Of a DNA stretch of 36,785 nt, positions 33,441 to 36,785 are shown piece after piece. Positions within the stretch are counted from its first letter, which is position 1. Each line of letters opens with the position of its first letter. This DNA comes from Welwitschia mirabilis (Eukaryota; Gnetophyta; Gnetopsida; Welwitschiales): assembly GCA_051453625.1 (NCBI GenBank), contig JBOZIK010000001.1:19633337-19670121 (forward strand), given 5' to 3'. The notes beneath the pieces were generated by a model, which worked only from the letters and a program-made list of their open reading frames with translations, was not told where the DNA came from and ran no database searches. A program made the translations under genes and the position numbers.

Positions 33441-35470
33441 ACATATATAATGATAAAGCTAAACAAAGATATTTTGTTTTTATAAAGATACTTACAAATA
33501 AGGGATCCTTCCTATTTGGAGAATATTCTACATCTGAGGCATCAAAACAATGACAAAGATTGGGATAAGTTAAAGGATAAATCATAATGACACTCTACTC
33601 CCAAAATGGCTTTAAAATCATCTCAAAGAAACAAAAAAAGAAGTGCTACAAATATGAGAATGGATTACCAGAGAGTCGTAAGCATCAAAAAAAGACTTTT
33701 TGTAGACTTATACCAATTTCCTGGGGTAGTAGTAAGCATTATCTTCCTTGAACAAGTAATTATAACCTCTAAATTCAACCTTTATAAGATATAAAGGATC
33801 ATAAAGATTAAAGAAGAAATGAAAATGCCTTCTTATATAAAATCTTAATGTCTCCCACTCATGATTACTGCAAAGAAGGAGAGAAGAAGATGAAGAAAAA
33901 ATACATCATGTTAGATGTGAAAATGAGATAAAGAATGGAAGAAGATAGCATAACAAACATTTTTAAAATAGAATTAAGACTCATTTAAAAGCTATGAAAC
34001 CTAAGAAATCTGAGATAATGATGAAATATAAAGTAGAAACATAAGAAAAGAGAATGGATGGAAACATCAACAAGAATTAATAGTGATGCTAGTTTTCTAA
34101 GGCTAAAGATGATAGGATTCAAACACAAGTAGGACACAGAGGCTAGGGTGATGAAGACTTAGATAAGAAGATGAGAAATAGGCTAAGAAACTCAATTTAT
34201 ATAGAATTAAGATGAAACATTAACATTGGATTTTCTAACTTCATTGATGGCTTAGATTGAATTTGTTGGAATTAAGACATAGATGGATAAGTCTAATAAC
34301 AAAAAACATAATCTTACTTCTTGGTGTACTTTCTCATAGTAATTAAATGATGGGTTATAAATATTTTGATGATGAAATTGATAAATAATGAGATACATCG
34401 GAATGGAAATGGCTACTTAACCATGAAACCTACAAATAAAAAAAACTATAATGCAAGCTAATGGTTTCATTTAGTCAATTTAATGGATAAAGTCTCAAAA
34501 CAAGGTAAGGTATTGATGAAGAAAACCATTGCAAATTTAAGCGTAGTGTAGAAATTATAAGCTATAATTATTTAAATAAATAAATAAATGGGATCTCCAA
34601 TTATACCTTAACTCATTTCCATTTTTCCCTTCTATAATAATGAGTGAGATGTTTCAAGTATTTTACAATATTGAGCATTTAGTGTTGTGGCACCTTCTTC
34701 TAATATAATTAATATGTTCTACATAAAGAAGTCATTGTGGTATTGCCAATTAGAATTTATAGCTTTAATTCAGTTAAATATACCATAAATAAATCAATAG
34801 ATATGCATCGGTGATGAGTGTCCCTAGCCCAACTGTAGCTAATTAAATCTAATAACAATGATTAAAGAAACCAATGTGCTTAGAGAATATACTCTAACTC
34901 ATTATTTTTTTCTCTCTTCTCTCTAATTTTTTTCCTTCCTTTTTTCTTTAAATAAAATGAAAGAGGGTAATTGGTTCATTATCTTAATAGAGAAACAATA
35001 TCATTCCTATGAATTCTTTAAATAAGATCATCATATGAAAGTAGAAAAATTATCTTATCTTTTCTTAATTTCAAATTAAAGATCATAGATGAATGTAAAC
35101 TTCGGAAAAAAGAATTCAAATTAAGGAGGAATTCCTCTTAAAGAAAAAAAAAATTCATCAAATCTTAACCAAAACCTTGCAATAATGAAGATTACTTATT
35201 ATTATTTATGTGAAAAGGGCATTAACTAAGATCAATAACTCTTATAAATTCATTGAAATATTGGAGGTTTGGATGAAAGGGTTGGAGATAGTAACCAGTG
35301 ACTTTGAACGAATGATGGTTTTCTAAATTTTCTATTAGAAAAACCACAAGAGGTAATACTTGTTTTGAAAGTATGTAATCACCTACATACTATCTTATCA
35401 TGAAACAAATGCAGTTTATAGTTATACAATAAAACTAAATATCCTTCATCGAATCTTCTTCTAAGATATG
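33441..35470 (-). other. Spacer of Gypsy relic B
   Basis: No readable protein. Alignable in parts with 17000-18750. Short open frames on both strands have no recognisable features. Confidence 0.5.
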
Positions 35471-35479
35471 TTAATCATG

Positions 35480-36200
35480 AAGCTTATTCGATTTGTTCTT
35501 TGTCAAGTTTCATGTTTTCATAAGTATCATTTCTAAGATCCTCTAACTCATTGAGTTGGATGTTTCTATGGTACTTGCCATGTTAAGGTCTAAATTCATA
35601 TGCTTAATGGAATAATAGGCTTGATCAAGTCCAATGGAGAGGTGAAAATCTTTGCCATATACTAGATAAAGGTTAACAATCCTAGTGGTGTTTTGTTAGT
35701 GGTTGTATATGCTCATAAGACATCATTAAGTTTTTTGAACCAATTTTTTCTAGTTGAACTTACTACTTTCTATAAGATTTGCTTTATTTTCCTATTAATA
35801 ACTTTAACTTACCCTATAGTTTGAGAATGATAAGATATAGCAATTTTATGAGAGATCCCATAGTTTACAAGATGCTTATTAAAACTCGTATTATAAAAGT
35901 ATGTCTCACCATTACTAATAAGGATTCTAGAATAATTCAAATATTGAAAAGATATGTTTCTTAAAGAATTTAACTTTAATTTGGACATCATTGTTCTTAT
36001 AAGCATAGGCTTCTACCTATCTAGTATATTGTCAACACAAACTAGCTTTTGACCATTTTCACAAGATTTGTAATAAAGATAAGAGTCTTTAAAGATTGAA
36101 GGTTAATAAAGTCCATACTGAAATATTTTCATAACTATTCTATTAATAGTGAAGTGTACTTCACAAGATTTGAAATGACAAAACTTAAGTACATCTCGAA
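35480..36200 (-). pseudogene. Integrase of Gypsy relic B
   Basis: The minus strand reads GLY-stop-PSIFKDSYLYYKSCE near 36036-36120 (H2C2-type zinc region, G-F-Y-W-P-T-I-F-K-D), then NGETYFYNTSFNKHLVNYG and ISHKIAISYHSQTIG near 35830-35965 (the D-x-G-x-x-F...Y-G-I-x-H-K-x-A-x-x-Y-H-P-Q-T-x-G core, with the catalytic Asp position now Asn). KLNDVL near 35730 matches the block after the core. Better preserved than relic A, but broken by stops. Confidence 0.88.
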
Positions 36201-36785
36201 TCTTATATTGTAATATGCATATCTTAATGATTTGATTATGATAATAATTAGAGAGACAAGGGTTATTCTAAGAGAAGGATTGGAATTTATTTAATAATTT
36301 CATATTATCATAAGAGGATCAATGAGAAGACATGATTTTAGAGACTAAGTAATTGGCAATATCAACAAATCATGGAGTTTTAAAAAGAAAGAAAAGATGA
36401 TCATCTAGAAAAAAATTCATTGATACTATCTAAGTCAATCAGAATGTTTTTAAGTAAATCTAGATAAATCATCAAGAACCATGTTATCAAATTCTTTCTT
36501 TTCTGTAATGTTCAAATGAAATTATTACAAGAGTAAAATCCATATAATAAGTTTAGGTTTGGAATATTTCTTAGCAAAAAATATCTATGGAATAAATAAT
36601 TTATGGAAATGATTACCTTAGATATAAGAAGGTATGACATAAAGTTTTTTAGATGAAAAACTATTGCAAGAAGTTATTTTTCAATAACTATGTAATTAAG
36701 TTATGTATAATTTAAGACGTTTCTTACATAGTAAATCACAGTAGGTTTATTCTTCAGTCTTTGTCATAGAATAGAACTACCGTGC

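Larger units (their letters stand above)
32590..36785 (-). mobile_element. Athila-like Ty3/Gypsy relic B (cut by window end)
   Basis: Colinear with relic A over at least 4 kb: 32590-32880 with 15910-16200, 33170-33440 with 16540-16760, 34600-34850 with 17900-18130, 35460-36200 with 18730-19550, and the last 60 bases with about 20130-20190. Contains integrase and the downstream ORF remnant. The RT part lies beyond the window. Divergence from A is high, with many small indels, so both copies are old. Confidence 0.82.

Overview
The window looks like nuclear DNA of a land plant, most likely a seed plant with a large, transposon-filled genome. The signs are very AT-rich, CpG-poor sequence, plant-type LINE, Ty3/Gypsy and Ty1/Copia remnants, plant telomere-type motifs, and one spliced gene of the plant AHP (histidine phosphotransfer) family. 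Species cannot be told from the sequence; a gymnosperm is possible but unproven. There is no sign of prokaryotic genes, operons, CRISPR or organellar genes.

Layout. (1) About 75-6665, minus strand: a nearly full-length but dead LINE retrotransposon with 5' leader, ORF1 (DUF4283-like part and zinc knuckles), ORF2 (AP endonuclease, reverse transcriptase, zf-RVT-like tail), then an unexpected gag-like/'plant transposon protein'-like domain read in the same frame, and a 3' UTR. (2) 9066-9630: a solo LTR bounded by a perfect 5-bp target-site duplication. (3) About 10400-13700, minus: an older LINE of another lineage, with endonuclease and RT still recognisable. (4) About 15890-21085, minus: relic A of an Athila-like Ty3/Gypsy element (RT, RNase H region, integrase, downstream gag-like ORF). 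(5) 21086 to about 22870, minus: the 5' part of a Copia element (LTR, primer binding site, UBN2-type gag), whose gag end abuts the Gypsy RT. (6) 23713-24824, minus: the only intact gene, a six-exon AHP/HPt gene of 155 codons with consistent GT-AG introns, a TATA box and a two-unit repeat in its promoter. (7) 25170-32580: AT-rich gene-free DNA with a cluster of SINE-like repeats at 29.0-30.0 kb. (8) About 32590-36785, minus: relic B, colinear with relic A and cut by the window end.

Seven N gaps interrupt the window. Four of them (5655, 15427, 16318, 20383) are flanked by direct repeats that stop at or next to the N run, which suggests unmerged overlapping contig ends rather than biology. The transposon ORFs are broken largely by TAG/TGA where Trp or Gln is expected, the mark of C-to-T decay of methylated DNA, while the AHP gene is intact.

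The most interesting points are the LINE ORF2 with the appended gag-like domain and a J-domain-like HPD segment, the AHP protein whose phospho-His motif has Thr where Lys is usual, the repeat in its promoter, and the same-strand pair of related Gypsy relics flanking the gene about 16.6 kb apart.
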